NCBI GenBank assembly: GCA_015523645.1
Contig: WAJY01000185.1
Span: forward strand, 1 to 5,681
DNA: 5,681 nt
Direction: 5' to 3'
DNA from: Geoglobus sp.
GTDB lineage: Archaea > Halobacteriota > Archaeoglobi > Archaeoglobales > Archaeoglobaceae
Of the stretch, positions 5,099-5,681 are shown piece after piece. The translations under genes and the position numbers were made by a program. How positions within the stretch are numbered: the first letter of the stretch is position 1; each line of letters begins with the position of its first letter. The notes beneath the pieces were generated by a model. That model did not search any database. It worked only from the letters and a program-made list of their open reading frames with translations, and was not told where the DNA came from.

Positions 5099-5681
5099 AT
5101 GGCTGATGTCATTCATTGGGCAGACGTGATTGCAGAGAGCATACTCAAGAAAAAAGACAAGATCAGAATTGCAACAGGTATAACTCCAAGCGGTCACATT
5201 CACCTCGGAAATTTAAGAGAGATGCTAACAGCCGATGCTATCAGAAGGGCTGTTGAGGAGAAAGGAGGGAAAGCAGAGATATTTTATGTTGCAGATACAT
5301 TAGATCCTCTTAGAAAGAGGTATCCATTTCTTCCAGAAGAATATGAAGGATATGTTGGAATGCCTTTGAGCAACATCCCAGATCCAGATGGCTGTCATGA
5401 AAGTTATTCAGAGCACTTCCTACAGCCATTCCTCCAGTCTCTCGAAACACTTGACATTCCGGTTGTCATTAAAAAAGCCGATGAAATGTACAAAAATGGA
5501 GAGTACGATGAGATGATAAGAGTTTCTCTGGAAAATAGAGAGAAGATTGCTGAAATAATAAAGAGGGTCTCTGGAAGAGAGGTTGAAAACGACTGGAGTC
5601 CGTTTATGCCTGTCTGCAAGAGGTGTGGGAGAATAAACTCAACAGTTGTCCTAGGCATTGAAAACTCCAGCATAAGATACA
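5099..5681 (+). CDS. lysS: Class I lysyl-tRNA synthetase, N-terminal part (3' end cut by window)
   Basis: The first 194 codons of a gene whose full product is usually about 500 residues or more. The enzyme joins lysine to tRNA-Lys using ATP in the cytoplasm. This is the class I form typical of most archaea and a few bacteria, unrelated in fold to the class II enzyme of Escherichia coli. Evidence: the opening IHWAD (5-9) at the N-terminus, the Rossmann-fold ATP motif TPSGHIHLGNLRE (29-41) with HIHLGN standing for the class I HIGH signature, the following ADTLDPLRK (65-73) typical of this family, and a zinc-type CKRCG (C173, C176) in the inserted domain. The KMSKS motif and the anticodon-binding domain lie beyond the right edge. 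The ATG at 5099 is favoured because it gives the family N-terminus and sits about 27 bases past a TATA element. The symbol lysK is also used for this class. Confidence 0.96.
   Translation, partial: MADVIHWADVIAESILKKKDKIRIATGITPSGHIHLGNLREMLTADAIRRAVEEKGGKAEIFYVADTLDPLRKRYPFLPEEYEGYVGMPLSNIPDPDGCHESYSEHFLQPFLQSLETLDIPVVIKKADEMYKNGEYDEMIRVSLENREKIAEIIKRVSGREVENDWSPFMPVCKRCGRINSTVVLGIENSSIRY

Noticed and set aside
5404..5673. Minus-strand open frame of 89 codons inside lysS
   Set aside because: The opposite strand encodes the conserved class I synthetase continuously here. The minus frame shows no recognisable domain or promoter.
1..5681. CRISPR arrays, insertion sequences, tRNA genes or long direct repeats
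   Set aside because: Reading both strands I found no regularly spaced repeats, no transposase motifs, no terminal inverted repeats and no tRNA-like cloverleaf in the short gaps. Nearly all bases are in recognised genes.

Overview
The window looks like a chromosomal housekeeping segment from a euryarchaeon, most likely one of the Archaeoglobales. Supporting this are a class I (archaeal-type) lysyl-tRNA synthetase, a TtuA/Ncs6-type thiolase with archaeal-style Cys pairs, a CutA with the HSYTTPC variant that I recall from Archaeoglobus fulgidus, heavy use of AGA/AGG and ATA codons, TATA-type promoters, and no Shine-Dalgarno sequences before the first genes of transcription units. The genus assignment is inference from memory, not a search. 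I see no mobile element, CRISPR array, tRNA or rRNA.

Layout. Positions 1-2745 are on the minus strand. Reading leftward they hold a GTG-started four-helix membrane protein of unknown function (2745-2302), a site-2-protease-type membrane metalloprotease with two PDZ-like segments (2255-798), and a TtuA-like PP-loop ATPase (801-1, cut by the window edge). The protease stop and the ATPase start overlap as ATGA. From 2797 onward everything is on the plus strand: cutA (2797-3108), overlapping by ATGA a stand-alone nucleotidyltransferase (3105-3803), then an MFS transporter (3852-5009), and the start of lysS (5099-5681, cut by the window edge). Coding density is very high; the longest gap is 89 bases (5010-5098), so no stretch over 300 bases lacks a gene.

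Transcription. Each of the five likely transcription-unit starts has an A/T-rich TATA-like element centred about 25-28 bases before the start codon. That is the spacing expected if the mRNA begins at or next to the start codon (leaderless). The divergent pair at 2745/2797 appears to share one palindromic TATA element midway between the two starts. The two ATGA overlaps mark pairs of genes likely to be translated together.

No clearly new multi-gene system is evident. The points most worth a second look are the uniform leaderless promoter geometry, the shared bidirectional promoter, the divergent TtuA-like enzyme coupled to an intramembrane protease, and the uncharacterised nucleotidyltransferase coupled to CutA.
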